Shown here one piece after another: positions 1 through 9,624 of a stretch of 55,663 nucleotides of DNA (positions within the stretch are counted from its first letter, which is position 1; every line of letters starts with the position of its first letter). The DNA is taken from assembly GCA_016291005.1 (NCBI GenBank), contig JAEEVT010000004.1, positions 1 through 55,663 of the forward strand. Reading direction: 5' to 3'. A model generated the notes under the pieces. It worked only from the letters and a program-made list of their open reading frames with translations, was not told the origin of the DNA and ran no database searches. The stretch comes from Prevotella sp. (GTDB lineage: Bacteria; Bacteroidota; Bacteroidia; Bacteroidales; Bacteroidaceae). A program made the translations under genes and the position numbers.

Positions 1-738
1 AATGCCATTGCCAATAACGGCAAAATGATGCGGCCACGCTTCGTCAAGAAAGTGGTGAAGAACGGTGTTACCATCAGGGAATTTCCGCCTGAGGTCATCA
101 AGGAGCACATTGCCAAGCCACAGACCATCAAGACCATGCAGACCATTCTGGAACACGTCGTCAGTCAGGGCTTAGGAAAGAAGGCAGGTTCACGCGCCTT
201 CAAAGTGGCAGGAAAAACGGGTACGGCACAGGTGGCCGACCAGCATGGCGGTTACCATTCGGGCACAACGCGCTACTGGCTGTCGTTTGCCGGTTATTTC
301 CCGGCCGACAATCCCCGTTACACCTGCATTGTCTGTATCAAGAAGACTGGACTTCCTGCATCGGGTGGTGGTATGAGCGGTGTGGTATTCCACCACATCT
401 CTGAAGGTGTAATGGCACGTTACCTGACGCTGAGCGTGGAGGATGCCCACGACAGCACCTCAGTCATTATTCCAGAAGTCAAGAGTGGCGACCCTGCAGC
501 CGCTAATAGCGTACTCAGCCATTTAGGAATCAAGAAAAACATCCCCGCCACACCTCCAAGGACGGCTGGCAACATCATGCCTGACGTCATTGGCATGGGT
601 GCCCGCGATGCCGTCTATCTCTTGGAGAGCAAGGGACTGAAGGTCAAGGTAAACGGCAGGGGAAGAGTCAAGGCACAAAGTCTGAGTTACGGCAAACCCA
701 TCGTGCCAGGCAGCACCTGCATCTTGACACTGAATTAG
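1..738 (+). CDS. ftsI: Penicillin-binding protein, FtsI-type transpeptidase (3' part)
   Basis: This is the C-terminal 245 codons of a class B penicillin-binding protein, the transpeptidase that cross-links septal peptidoglycan in the periplasm. The frame is open from base 1 (NAIANNGKMMRP), so the gene starts upstream of the window. The KTG box of the transpeptidase fold is visible in GKTGTAQVA near base 215. The segment from about base 580 to the stop, beginning MPDVIGMGARDAV, reads as a PASTA domain, a peptidoglycan or beta-lactam binding module common at the end of Bacteroidetes and Firmicutes FtsI/SpoVD proteins. murE follows after 38 nt on the same strand, the standard dcw order. The catalytic serine lies outside the window, so activity cannot be judged here. 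Confidence 0.93.
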   Translation, partial: NAIANNGKMMRPRFVKKVVKNGVTIREFPPEVIKEHIAKPQTIKTMQTILEHVVSQGLGKKAGSRAFKVAGKTGTAQVADQHGGYHSGTTRYWLSFAGYFPADNPRYTCIVCIKKTGLPASGGGMSGVVFHHISEGVMARYLTLSVEDAHDSTSVIIPEVKSGDPAAANSVLSHLGIKKNIPATPPRTAGNIMPDVIGMGARDAVYLLESKGLKVKVNGRGRVKAQSLSYGKPIVPGSTCILTLN

Positions 739-776
739 TTGAATGTTAGAGTTGAATCATATAAAAAGCTATAGAT

Positions 777-2237
777 ATGAAACTGAACGAATTGCTCAAA
801 GCCATCAAGCCTATCAGTATTCAAGGCAGTACTGACATCGATATCACGGGGGTGAACATTGATTCCCGTCGCATTGAGAAAGGACATCTGTTTGTGGCCA
901 TCAAAGGCACACAAGCAGACGGCCACCAGTTCATCACCAAGGCACTGGAGTCAGGGGCATCAGCCATCCTCTGTGAAGAGATGCCTGCTGCGCTACAGAA
1001 GGGCATCACCTATGTTCAGGTTACATCTACAGAAAGCGCAGTAGGTCCTGTTGCCACCTTGTTCTACGGAGACCCGTCACGCAAGTTGAAACTGGTAGGC
1101 GTCACCGGCACCAACGGCAAGACCACCATTGCCACCTTATTATATAATATGTTCCGCAAATTCGGTTACAAATGCGGTCTGTTGTCAACCGTCTGCAACT
1201 ATATCGAGGACGAAGCCATCCATGCCGACCACACAACGCCCGACCCCATTGCCCTGAACCAACTGTTGGCTCGCATGGTGGATGCCGGCTGTGAATATGC
1301 CTTCATGGAGTGTTCGAGTCATGCCATACAGCAGCAGCGAATCGGCGGACTGACCTTTGCCGGAGGTCTGTTCACCAACCTTACACGCGACCATCTGGAC
1401 TACCACAAGACATTCGAAAACTATCGAAACGCAAAAAAACTGTTCTTCGACGGACTCGGAAAAGATGCCTTCGCCATTACCAATGCCGACGACAAGAATG
1501 GTATGTTCATGGTGCAAAACTGCAAAGCACAGGTAAAGACTTATTCCACCCGCACGATAGCCGACTTCAGGGCACGTATCATTGAGTGTCATTTTGAAGG
1601 GATGTATCTGGAGATTGACGGCCGAGAGGTTGGGGTACAGTTCATTGGAAAGTTCAACGTCAGCAATCTGCTGGCCGTCTATGGTGCAGCCATCATGTTA
1701 GGCAAGCAGCCGGAAGACATCCTCGTGGTTCTCAGCACTTTGAAGAGCGTCAGCGGAAGATTGGAACCCGTCCGTTCACCCGAAGGAGTGACGGCCATCG
1801 TCGATTATGCCCATACTCCTGATGCCTTGGAGAATGTGCTCAACGCCATTCATGAAGTGCTGGACGGAAAGGGCGGGCAGGTCATCACGGTTTGCGGAGC
1901 AGGAGGCAACCGCGACAAGGGCAAGCGTCCGCTGATGGCCCAGGAAGCTGTCAAGCAAAGCGACAAGGTCATCATCACCAGCGACAACCCCCGTTTCGAA
2001 GAGCCTCAGGACATCATCAACGACATGCTGGCAGGCCTGAACGCCCAACAGATGAAGAAGGTACTGAGTATTGCCGACCGTCGCGAGGCCATTCGTACTG
2101 CCGTCATGCTGGCCAAGAAAGGCGATGTCATCCTCATTGCCGGCAAGGGCCATGAGGACTATCAGGAAATCAAGGGAGTGAAGCATCACTTCGACGACAA
2201 GGAAGTGGTCCGCGAAATCTTCTCATTGGACAATTGA
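777..2237 (+). CDS. murE: UDP-MurNAc-L-Ala-D-Glu:meso-diaminopimelate ligase
   Basis: A cytoplasmic Mur ligase that adds the third residue of the stem peptide using ATP. The 486-aa length is normal for the family. The P-loop GTNGKTT is at residues 111-117, the central ligase domain includes HTTPDP near residue 148, and DNPR is at about residues 403-406. DNPR is the established signature for meso-diaminopimelate rather than lysine, so the cell wall should be DAP type. The ATG is chosen because it begins a normal N-terminal substrate domain ([10 protein letters not shown]). It lies 38 nt after ftsI and 72 nt before mraY, and the latter spacer consists of TCAAATAGT-like repeats. Nothing looks broken. 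Confidence 0.96.
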   Translation: MKLNELLKAIKPISIQGSTDIDITGVNIDSRRIEKGHLFVAIKGTQADGHQFITKALESGASAILCEEMPAALQKGITYVQVTSTESAVGPVATLFYGDPSRKLKLVGVTGTNGKTTIATLLYNMFRKFGYKCGLLSTVCNYIEDEAIHADHTTPDPIALNQLLARMVDAGCEYAFMECSSHAIQQQRIGGLTFAGGLFTNLTRDHLDYHKTFENYRNAKKLFFDGLGKDAFAITNADDKNGMFMVQNCKAQVKTYSTRTIADFRARIIECHFEGMYLEIDGREVGVQFIGKFNVSNLLAVYGAAIMLGKQPEDILVVLSTLKSVSGRLEPVRSPEGVTAIVDYAHTPDALENVLNAIHEVLDGKGGQVITVCGAGGNRDKGKRPLMAQEAVKQSDKVIITSDNPRFEEPQDIINDMLAGLNAQQMKKVLSIADRREAIRTAVMLAKKGDVILIAGKGHEDYQEIKGVKHHFDDKEVVREIFSLDN

Positions 2238-2309
2238 ACCATTTTACCATTGGATAATTATAGGAAAGAATAGTCAAATAGTTAAATCGTCAAATAGTCA
2301 AATAAAAAG

Positions 2310-3581
2310 ATGCTATACTACCTGTTCAGATTCTTAGAGCAATACGACATACCAGGTGCGCACATCTGGAGCTACATCTCCTTCCGTTCGCTGCTGGCAC
2401 TTATCCTGTCACTGATGATTTCAGCCTGGTTTGGCGAGAAGTTCATTAAGTGGATGAAGCGGCGTAACATTTCAGAGACAGCCCGCGATGCAAGCATTGA
2501 CCCCTTCGGAGAAAAGAAGATAGGAGTACCCACGATGGGAGGTATCATCATCATGGTATCCATTCTTGTGCCAGTCCTGCTGTTAGGGCGCATGCGTAAC
2601 ATCTATCTCATTCTGATGATTATTACGACGGTCTGGCTGGGTTTCCTTGGTTTCTTGGACGACTACATCAAGATTTTCCGCAAGAAGAAAGACGGTCTGA
2701 AGGGGAAGTACAAGATCGTGGGACAGGTCAGTATTGGTTTCATCGTAGGACTGGTGCTGTGGTTGAGTCCGGATGCTGTAGTGCGTGAGAACATTACCGT
2801 TCCCCAGCAGAATCAGGAGATTGTAGTCAAGCACAAATCGGAAGCCGTCAAATCGCTCCAGACTACCATCCCGTTTATCAAGAACCACAACTTGAACTAC
2901 TCGGACATCATGTCATTCTGCGGAAAATACAAGGTTGCTGCCGGATGGTTTCTTTTTGTCATTATGACCATTATCGTAGTAACGGCTGTATCAAACGGTG
3001 CCAACCTCAACGACGGCATGGACGGTATGTGTGCAGGAAACTCGGCTATTGTCGGCGTGGCGTTGGTCATTCTGGCCTATGTCTCTGCCCACATTGGCTA
3101 CGCGGCCTATTTCGACATTATGTATATTCCCGGTTCTCAGGAACTGGTGGTGTTCCTCGCTGCGTTTATCGGAGCCATGATTGGTTTCCTGTGGTACAAC
3201 GCCTACCCTGCTCAGGTATTTATGGGAGATACTGGTTCACTGATGATTGGCGGCATCATCGGCGTATGTGCCATCATCATCCACAAGGAGCTGCTGCTGC
3301 CCCTGCTCTGCGGCATCTTCTTCCTGGAAAGTCTGAGTGTAATCATCCAGACGCAGTGGTTCAAGTTCATGAAGAGAAAGGGCAAGCGGGTACGCGTCTT
3401 CCGTTCCACTCCCATTCATGATGCGTTCCGTCGTCAGGACTCACAGCTCGACACGACCAGCACCTATCTGCTCAAGGGCTGGCCTCACCGTCCCTTCCAT
3501 GAGTCGAAGATTACCATACGTTTCTGGATTACGACTGTCATATTAGCAGCATTAACAATAATAACACTGAAAGTAAGATAA
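2310..3581 (+). CDS. mraY: Phospho-MurNAc-pentapeptide transferase
   Basis: The integral membrane enzyme that transfers phospho-MurNAc-pentapeptide to undecaprenyl phosphate, forming lipid I. Family signatures seen are DDYIK (about residues 117-121), NLNDGMDG (about 232-239) and a cytoplasmic HDAFRRQ segment near residue 370 where enterobacterial enzymes carry a histidine cluster. At 423 aa it is longer than the roughly 360 aa of E. coli. The excess is a polar loop of about 60 residues (about 150-205, rich in Q, K and N), which is typical of Bacteroidetes MraY. About ten hydrophobic segments are visible. It sits between murE and murD. A GC-rich hairpin follows its stop. Confidence 0.95.
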   Translation: MLYYLFRFLEQYDIPGAHIWSYISFRSLLALILSLMISAWFGEKFIKWMKRRNISETARDASIDPFGEKKIGVPTMGGIIIMVSILVPVLLLGRMRNIYLILMIITTVWLGFLGFLDDYIKIFRKKKDGLKGKYKIVGQVSIGFIVGLVLWLSPDAVVRENITVPQQNQEIVVKHKSEAVKSLQTTIPFIKNHNLNYSDIMSFCGKYKVAAGWFLFVIMTIIVVTAVSNGANLNDGMDGMCAGNSAIVGVALVILAYVSAHIGYAAYFDIMYIPGSQELVVFLAAFIGAMIGFLWYNAYPAQVFMGDTGSLMIGGIIGVCAIIIHKELLLPLLCGIFFLESLSVIIQTQWFKFMKRKGKRVRVFRSTPIHDAFRRQDSQLDTTSTYLLKGWPHRPFHESKITIRFWITTVILAALTIITLKVR

Positions 3582-3595
3582 AGACCCACCCCTAA

Positions 3596-3616
3596 CCCCT
3601 CCCTGTGAGGGAGGGG
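3596..3616 (+). repeat. GC-rich hairpin between mraY and murD
   Basis: A perfect 9-bp stem (CCCCTCCCT / AGGGAGGGG) with a GTG loop fills much of the 53-nt spacer. No T-run follows, so it is not a standard intrinsic terminator. The preceding bases (ACCCACCCCTAA) resemble a short intergenic repeat that I recall as widespread in Bacteroidetes. It may stabilise or process the dcw mRNA. Confidence 0.6.
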
Positions 3617-3634
3617 AATAGATAGTAGAAAGAT

Positions 3635-4969
3635 ATGGATAAACGAATAGTAGTATTAGGAGCAGGCGAGAGCGGTGCAGGAGCTGCCGTTCTGGCTAAG
3701 AAGAAAGGCTTTGACGTGTTTGTTAGCGACATGTCGAAGATCCACGATAAATATAAGAAACTGTTGAACGACCACCAGATAGACTGGGAGGAAGGTCAGC
3801 ACAGCGAGGAAAAGATTCTTGATGCCGATGAGATTATCAAGAGTCCTGGCATTCCTGATACCGCCCCGATGATTGTCAAGATCAAGGAGAAGGGCATCCA
3901 TATCATCAGTGAGATAGAGTTTGCTGGTCGCTATACGGACTCGAAGATGATCTGCATCACGGGTTCTAATGGCAAGACCACGACGACGAGTCTCATCTAC
4001 CATATCTTCCGCGCTGCTGGTTACGATGCAGGACTGGCAGGAAACATCGGCAACTCCTTGGCCTTGCAAGTGGCAGAAGACCCGCACGAATACTACATCA
4101 TCGAGCTTAGCTCCTTCCAGCTCGACAATATGTACGACTTCCGCGCCAATATTGCCATCCTCTTGAACATCACTCCTGACCATCTGGATCGCTACGACTT
4201 CAAGATGCAGAACTACGTCGATTCGAAGATGCGTATCATCCAGAACCAGACGCCGCAGGATGCCTTCGTCTATTGGAACGACGACCCCATCATCAAGCGT
4301 GAATTGGAGAAGTACGACATTCAGTCTATCCAGTACCCGTTCTCGGAACTGAAAGAGAAAGGCAGCATTGGTTATATTGAGGAGGGCCAGTACAAGATAG
4401 AACAGCCCGAGCCGTTCAATATGGAGCAGGAGTCGCTCTCGCTGACGGGTAAGCATAACATCTACAACTCGTTGGCCGCTGGTATTGCCTCCAACATCGC
4501 TGGCATCAAGAAAGAAGTCATTCGTAAGTCACTCAGCGACTTCCCTGGTGTGGAGCACCGTTTGGAGAAAGTCTGCACTGTGCGTGGCGTACAGTATATC
4601 AACGACTCGAAGGCTACTAATGTCGATGCCTGCTGGTATGCGTTGGAATCGATGAAAACCAAGACCGTCCTCATCATTGGCGGCAAGGACAAGGGTAACG
4701 ACTACAGTCCCCTGATGCCGCTGGTCAAGGAAAAGTGTGCCGCACTGGTCTATCTCGGAGCCGACAACCAGAAGCTACATGACAACTTCGACCAGTTAGG
4801 CATTCCCGTTCGCGACACCCACTCCATGAAGGAGTGCGTCGCAGCCTGCTACGAACTGGCTGAGCCTGGCATGACGGTATTGCTCTCACCCTGCTGTGCA
4901 TCCTTCGACCTCTTCAAGAACATGGAGGACCGTGGCGAACAGTTTAAGGAACTGGCCCGCGCACTATAA
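3635..4969 (+). CDS. murD: UDP-MurNAc-L-alanine:D-glutamate ligase
   Basis: A cytoplasmic Mur ligase adding D-glutamate to UDP-MurNAc-L-Ala with ATP. The 444-aa length fits. It opens with a Rossmann-like N-terminal domain (VVLGAGESGAG, residues 6-16). The P-loop GSNGKTTTT is at about residues 110-118, followed by ELSSFQLD and NITPDHLDRY, both standard MurD blocks. The C-terminal domain includes HRLEKV and NDSKATN. It is placed between mraY and ftsW as in the common dcw order. The start ATG lies 18 nt after a GC-rich hairpin. No anomaly was seen in the coding sequence. Confidence 0.96.
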   Translation: MDKRIVVLGAGESGAGAAVLAKKKGFDVFVSDMSKIHDKYKKLLNDHQIDWEEGQHSEEKILDADEIIKSPGIPDTAPMIVKIKEKGIHIISEIEFAGRYTDSKMICITGSNGKTTTTSLIYHIFRAAGYDAGLAGNIGNSLALQVAEDPHEYYIIELSSFQLDNMYDFRANIAILLNITPDHLDRYDFKMQNYVDSKMRIIQNQTPQDAFVYWNDDPIIKRELEKYDIQSIQYPFSELKEKGSIGYIEEGQYKIEQPEPFNMEQESLSLTGKHNIYNSLAAGIASNIAGIKKEVIRKSLSDFPGVEHRLEKVCTVRGVQYINDSKATNVDACWYALESMKTKTVLIIGGKDKGNDYSPLMPLVKEKCAALVYLGADNQKLHDNFDQLGIPVRDTHSMKECVAACYELAEPGMTVLLSPCCASFDLFKNMEDRGEQFKELARAL

Positions 4970-5023
4970 AGAGTCAAATAGTAAATCGTCAAAAAGTAAA
5001 TAGTATAATCGTAAAAGAAACCA

Positions 5024-6271
5024 GTGAACAAGAAAATAGGTAGAATCTTTAAGGGCGACAAGGTCATCTGGATGGTGTTCTTCTTCCTCTGCATGATCAG
5101 TATCGTGGAAGTCTTCTCGGCTTCCAGCGGACTGACGTATAAGAGCCATAACTACATTGGCCCTATCGTCTATCATGCAGGCACCGTAGCCTTTGGCGTC
5201 CTCGTGGCAGTCATCACGCTCAACATCCCCTGTCGCTACTTCAAGCTCATGACGCCCTTCCTCATATTAGTCAGTGCCTTCACCCTGCTATGGGTATTGG
5301 TAGGCGGACAGACTATCAATGGCGCCAACCGTGTCATCTCACTTTTCGGCTTTACTTTCCAGCCGTCAGAGATTGCCAAGGGTACGCTGGTGCTTGCCGT
5401 GGCCCAGATTCTGAGTGCCATGCAGCGCGAGACGGGTGCTGACCGTCAGGCGTTTAAATGGATTCTGTGGCTGACAGTGCCTACTTGTTTCCTCATTGGC
5501 ATAGAAAACCTCTCTACGGCAGCCCTGCTCTTTGCCGTGGTGTTCCTCATGATGTTTATTGGTCAGGTGTCGCTGCGACAGCTCGGTAAGTTGGCTGCCA
5601 TCATTGGCGCGTTTGCAATTTTGGCCATTTCGATGGTGATGATAGTAGGTAACGACACGACGCAGGAAGACCAACAGCTCACCAAGATTGAACAGCTGAA
5701 CCAGCCTAAGAAGGAGAAAAACAAGCTTGAGAAGTTGCTGCACCGTGCTGACACGTGGAAAGGCCGTATCCTGAACTTCGGCAAGGGCGACGTGGCTCCT
5801 GAGGACTACGACCTCGACAAGGATGCCCAGGTGGCGCATGCCAACATTGCCATCGTGTCTAGTGGCGTGATGGGCAAGGGTCCTGGCCAGTCTACTGAGC
5901 GCGACTTCCTGGCTCAGGCCTTCTCCGACTTCATCTATGCTATTGTTATCGAGGAACTGGGCCTGTTAGGAGCTGCCTTCGTGGCCTTCCTCTATATCGT
6001 CCTGCTCTACCGCTGTGCACGCATTGCCAGCCGTTGTGAGAATAATTTCCCAGCCTTCTTGGCCATGGGTCTTGGCCTATTGTTGGTCATTCAGGCGATG
6101 TTTAATATGATGGTTGCCGTCGGTCTGGCACCTGTCACGGGTCAGCCGCTGCCCCTCATCTCGAAAGGCGGTACGTCGACCATCATCAATTGTGCCTATA
6201 TCGGCACCATTCTGAGTGTCAGCCGGTCGGCAAAGAAGAAAAACGAACAGATAAACGACGATAAAATATGA
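5024..6271 (+). CDS. ftsW: Division-specific lipid II polymerase FtsW (SEDS family)
   Basis: A polytopic membrane protein of the SEDS family that polymerises lipid II at the septum together with FtsI. The start is GTG at 5024, in frame with MNKKIGRIFKGDKVIW and the first membrane segment. There is no earlier usable start, because the spacer is A/T repeat. SEDS signatures include FQPSEIAKG and, near the C-terminus, GLAPVTGQPLPLISKGGTS. A polar, lysine-rich insertion (about residues 220-265, EQLNQPKKEKNKLEK onward) in the large external loop makes it 415 aa, as is usual in Bacteroidetes. Its TGA overlaps the murG ATG (ATGA), indicating translational coupling. Confidence 0.95.
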   Translation: MNKKIGRIFKGDKVIWMVFFFLCMISIVEVFSASSGLTYKSHNYIGPIVYHAGTVAFGVLVAVITLNIPCRYFKLMTPFLILVSAFTLLWVLVGGQTINGANRVISLFGFTFQPSEIAKGTLVLAVAQILSAMQRETGADRQAFKWILWLTVPTCFLIGIENLSTAALLFAVVFLMMFIGQVSLRQLGKLAAIIGAFAILAISMVMIVGNDTTQEDQQLTKIEQLNQPKKEKNKLEKLLHRADTWKGRILNFGKGDVAPEDYDLDKDAQVAHANIAIVSSGVMGKGPGQSTERDFLAQAFSDFIYAIVIEELGLLGAAFVAFLYIVLLYRCARIASRCENNFPAFLAMGLGLLLVIQAMFNMMVAVGLAPVTGQPLPLISKGGTSTIINCAYIGTILSVSRSAKKKNEQINDDKI

Positions 6272-7386
6272 GTGACGAGTTAAGAGTAATTATCAGCGGT
6301 GGCGGCACAGGCGGTCATATCTTCCCGGCTGTGTCGATAGCCAATGCCATTAAGGCGATGCGTTCCGATGCCAAGATCCTGTTTGTGGGAGCCTTGGGAC
6401 GTATGGAGATGCAGCGTGTTCCTGCCGCAGGTTACGAGATAAAGGGTCTGCCTATACAGGGTTTCGACCGTAAGAACATGTTGAAGAATGTCAAGGTTCT
6501 CTTTATGATATGGAAGAGCCAGCACATGGCGAAGAAAATCATCAAGGAGTTCCGTCCGCAGGTAGTCGTCGGCGTCGGTGGCTATGCTAGTGGTCCTACG
6601 CTCAACAAGGCTGCTTCCATGGACATTCCCTGTCTGATCCAGGAACAGAACTCGTATGCTGGTGTCACCAACAAGCTGTTGGCCAAGAAGGCCGCTAAGA
6701 TATGTGTGGCCTATGAGGGTATGGACCGTTTCTTCCCAGCCGAGAAGATCATGCTCACGGGCAATCCTGTTCGCCAGCAACTCTTGGAGACAACCGTCAC
6801 TCGTGAGGATGCCGTGCGCTCCTTCGGTTTTGACCCGCAGAAGAAAACCATCCTCATTGTTGGCGGCAGTCTGGGTGCCCGCACCCTCAACGAGAGCGTA
6901 CTTCAGTACATCGACCTCATCCGCGAGAGTGGTGTACAGTTCATCTGGCAGACTGGCAAGTACTACTATGCCGACATCCAGGCTCAGATTTCACCGCTGG
7001 CTGCTCACCTCACAAACCTCACAGTGACCGATTTCATCAGCGATATGGGTGCTGCCTACAAGGCTGCCGACCTCGTAGTGAGTCGTGCTGGTGCAGGTTC
7101 CATCAGTGAGTTCTGTCTGTTGGGCAAACCCGTCATCCTGGTACCCAGTCCCAATGTCGCCGAAGACCATCAGACGAAGAACGCCTTAGCGCTGGTCAAC
7201 AAGGAGGCCGCCCTCTATGTCAAGGATGCTGAGGCTCCGAAGTTGCTGTTGCCTATGGCCATCGATGCCGTGAAGGACGATGCCAAGCTGGCATGTCTCA
7301 GCGAGAACATCCTGAAGCTCGCCCTGCCCGCCTCGGCTGAAATCATTGCCAAAGAAGTCATCAAGTTGGCAGAAAACAATAATTAA
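6268..7386 (+). CDS. murG: Lipid II synthase (GlcNAc transferase)
   Basis: A peripheral membrane glycosyltransferase (GT28) that adds GlcNAc from UDP-GlcNAc to lipid I, giving lipid II. The N-terminal glycine loop GGGTGGHIFPA is at about residues 11-21. GVGGYASGP near 100 and VSRAGAGSISE near 273 are the conserved substrate-binding blocks of the two Rossmann domains. The 372-aa length is normal. It overlaps ftsW by 4 nt, so its translation is probably coupled to that of the polymerase that consumes its product. murC follows after 11 nt. Confidence 0.96.
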   Translation: MSDELRVIISGGGTGGHIFPAVSIANAIKAMRSDAKILFVGALGRMEMQRVPAAGYEIKGLPIQGFDRKNMLKNVKVLFMIWKSQHMAKKIIKEFRPQVVVGVGGYASGPTLNKAASMDIPCLIQEQNSYAGVTNKLLAKKAAKICVAYEGMDRFFPAEKIMLTGNPVRQQLLETTVTREDAVRSFGFDPQKKTILIVGGSLGARTLNESVLQYIDLIRESGVQFIWQTGKYYYADIQAQISPLAAHLTNLTVTDFISDMGAAYKAADLVVSRAGAGSISEFCLLGKPVILVPSPNVAEDHQTKNALALVNKEAALYVKDAEAPKLLLPMAIDAVKDDAKLACLSENILKLALPASAEIIAKEVIKLAENNN

Positions 7387-7397
7387 AAGGAAAAAGA

Positions 7398-8771
7398 ATG
7401 AATATCAAGGATATTAAAGCCGTCTATTTCATTGGCGCTGGTGGTATCGGCATGAGCGCCATAGCCCGCTACTTCCTCAAGCGGGGCCTGGTTGTTGGCG
7501 GCTACGACAAGACGCCCAGCACCCTGACCCGACAGTTGGAGAAGGAGGGCATGCTGATACACTACGAAGAGAACGTCGACGAGATTCCCCACGTCTGCAA
7601 GAAGCCGCAGTCGTGCTTGGTGGTCTATACCCCAGCCATCCCTGAGGAGCACGCCGAACTGCAATGGTTCCGCCAGAACGGCTTCGACATCCAGAAACGC
7701 GCCCAGGTGTTGGGTACGCTGACCCGTCAGCTCAAGGGACTTTGTGTGGCGGGCACCCACGGCAAGACGACCACGTCAACGATGTGTGCCCATATCATGC
7801 ACCAGAGCCATTTGGACTGTAACGCCTTCCTCGGCGGCATCTCCAAGAACTACGGCACGAACTATATCCTCTCCGACTCCGAGTACGTCGTCATTGAGGC
7901 CGACGAGTTCGACCGTTCCTTCCACTGGTTGTCACCCTATATGACCGTCATCACCTCTACCGACCCCGACCATTTGGATATCTATGGTACAAAGGAGGCT
8001 TACTTGGAGAGTTTCCGTCACTATACGGAACTCATCCAGCCCGAGGGTGCCCTTATCATCCATCGCGGTCTGGAGATGCAGGAGTCGTTGGCCGACGGTG
8101 TGCGCCGTTACGACTACGCTCTGACGGAAGGCGACTTCCACGCTGAGAACATCCGTATCGACAATGGTGAGATTACCTTCGACTTCATCTCGCCCATTGA
8201 GTCGGTGAAGAACATCGAGCTGGGACAGCCAGTACCTATTAATATCGAGAATGGCATTGCCGCTATGGCGATGGCTCAGCTGGCGGGTTGTACTGCTGAG
8301 GAGCTGCGCTACGGCATGCAGACATATAATGGTGTGGAGCGCCGTTTCGACTTCAAGATCAAGAACGACAGGCTGGTGTTCCTCAGCGACTACGCCCACC
8401 ATCCGAAGGAAATCCTGCAGAGTGCGCGCAGCATCCGAGAGCTGTACAAGGACCGAAAGATTACGGCCATCTTCCAGCCTCACCTCTACACCCGCACTCG
8501 CGACTTCTACCGTGACTTCGCCGAGGCGCTGAGCCTGCTCGACGAGGTTGTACTGACGGAGATCTATCCCGCCCGCGAAGAGCCAATCCCTGGCGTGACC
8601 TCCCAACTCATCTACGACAACCTGCGCCCAGGCATCAAGAAGCATCTTATCAACAAGGCCGACGTTAAGTCGTTCGTCAAGTCGCACGACTTCGACGTAC
8701 TCATCGTCCTTGGTGCCGGCGACCTCGACAACCAGGTGCCTGAGCTGACGCGACTACTGCAGGAAAAATAA
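7398..8771 (+). CDS. murC: UDP-N-acetylmuramate:L-alanine ligase
   Basis: A cytoplasmic Mur ligase attaching L-alanine to UDP-MurNAc, the first stem-peptide step. The N-terminus YFIGAGGIGMSAIAR is the family fingerprint. The P-loop GTHGKTTT is at about residues 119-126, and EADEFDRSF and TDPDHLDIY follow. FDFKIKN with DYAHHPKEI and IFQPHLYTRT belong to the C-terminal domain. The length of 457 aa is normal. It sits 11 nt after murG. The 56-nt spacer to ftsQ is A-rich repeat ending in the TCGTCAAATTGTAAATA type seen elsewhere in the cluster. Confidence 0.96.
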   Translation: MNIKDIKAVYFIGAGGIGMSAIARYFLKRGLVVGGYDKTPSTLTRQLEKEGMLIHYEENVDEIPHVCKKPQSCLVVYTPAIPEEHAELQWFRQNGFDIQKRAQVLGTLTRQLKGLCVAGTHGKTTTSTMCAHIMHQSHLDCNAFLGGISKNYGTNYILSDSEYVVIEADEFDRSFHWLSPYMTVITSTDPDHLDIYGTKEAYLESFRHYTELIQPEGALIIHRGLEMQESLADGVRRYDYALTEGDFHAENIRIDNGEITFDFISPIESVKNIELGQPVPINIENGIAAMAMAQLAGCTAEELRYGMQTYNGVERRFDFKIKNDRLVFLSDYAHHPKEILQSARSIRELYKDRKITAIFQPHLYTRTRDFYRDFAEALSLLDEVVLTEIYPAREEPIPGVTSQLIYDNLRPGIKKHLINKADVKSFVKSHDFDVLIVLGAGDLDNQVPELTRLLQEK

Positions 8772-8827
8772 AAGAATAAAAGATTAAAAGAATAAAAAAA
8801 TAAATCGTCAAATTGTAAATAAACAAG

Positions 8828-9592
8828 ATGGAGATTAAGCCAATCATTAAGAAAGCTACCGTCATCCTGATAGACTGCGCCCTGGCTGTCTACCTCGTGC
8901 TGGCTGTCTCGGCATTCAACCGTCCGGATGCCTTGACCAATGTCTGCGGCGAGGTCAAGATAGACATTCAGGAGGATGTGGTGACGGGTTTTCTGAAGGC
9001 TGACGATGTCAAGACGCAGCTGCTGCGTGCCAAGCTCTATCCTTTGGGCGACCCTATGGAGCAGGTGAAGACACGCCGCATCGAGGAAGCACTGCTCCAG
9101 AACCCCTTCGTCGAGACAGCCCAGTGCTATAAGACGCAGACGGGACGTGTCTGCATCACGCTGACACAGCGCAACCCCGTGGTACGCGTCAAAGCCGACA
9201 ATGGCGACGACTTCTACATCGATAGCCACGGCAACATGATGCCTGCCACGCGCTACATCAGCGACCTGGTCATCGTTACGGGCCACGTATCAAGGCAATA
9301 TGCCCAGAAAGTGTTGCCCAGCATTGGCAGTTACTTGCTTCAGAATAGCCTGTGGCGCAACCAGGTGGAGCAGTTGAACGTACTGGCCGACGGCTCTATG
9401 GAGCTGGTGCCACGCGTGGGCAGTCACATCGTCTATCTCGGCCAGCCGACCGACTTCGCCAAGAAGCTGGACCGCTTGGAGAAGTTCTATAAGTACGGAC
9501 TCTCGAAGGCCGGCTGGAACAAGTACTCGTACATCAACATAGAGTTCCACAATCAGATCATCTGCAAGCGTACAAAGCAGACGTCGTCTTAA
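8828..9592 (+). CDS. ftsQ: Cell division protein FtsQ/DivIB
   Basis: A bitopic divisome protein. One membrane segment lies at about residues 13-35 (ATVILIDCALAVYLVLAVSA), with a short cytoplasmic N-terminus and a periplasmic body. A POTRA-like region follows (VTGFLKADDV to about residue 120, including RRIEEALLQNPFVE), then a beta domain (FYIDSHGNMMP). FtsQ sequences diverge strongly, so the call rests on this topology plus the invariant position between murC and ftsA. It links early (FtsA/FtsZ) and late (FtsW/FtsI) division proteins. The length of 254 aa is normal. Confidence 0.88.
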   Translation: MEIKPIIKKATVILIDCALAVYLVLAVSAFNRPDALTNVCGEVKIDIQEDVVTGFLKADDVKTQLLRAKLYPLGDPMEQVKTRRIEEALLQNPFVETAQCYKTQTGRVCITLTQRNPVVRVKADNGDDFYIDSHGNMMPATRYISDLVIVTGHVSRQYAQKVLPSIGSYLLQNSLWRNQVEQLNVLADGSMELVPRVGSHIVYLGQPTDFAKKLDRLEKFYKYGLSKAGWNKYSYINIEFHNQIICKRTKQTSS

Positions 9593-9624
9593 GTGATCAA
9601 CAAGAAAAAATAAAATATAGAGGT

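Noticed and set aside
3656-4456. 266-codon minus-strand ORF opposite murD
   Set aside because: A shadow of murD codon bias; no signal, motif or start context. The same holds for other long minus-strand ORFs within the dcw, acyl-CoA synthetase and giant-protein genes.
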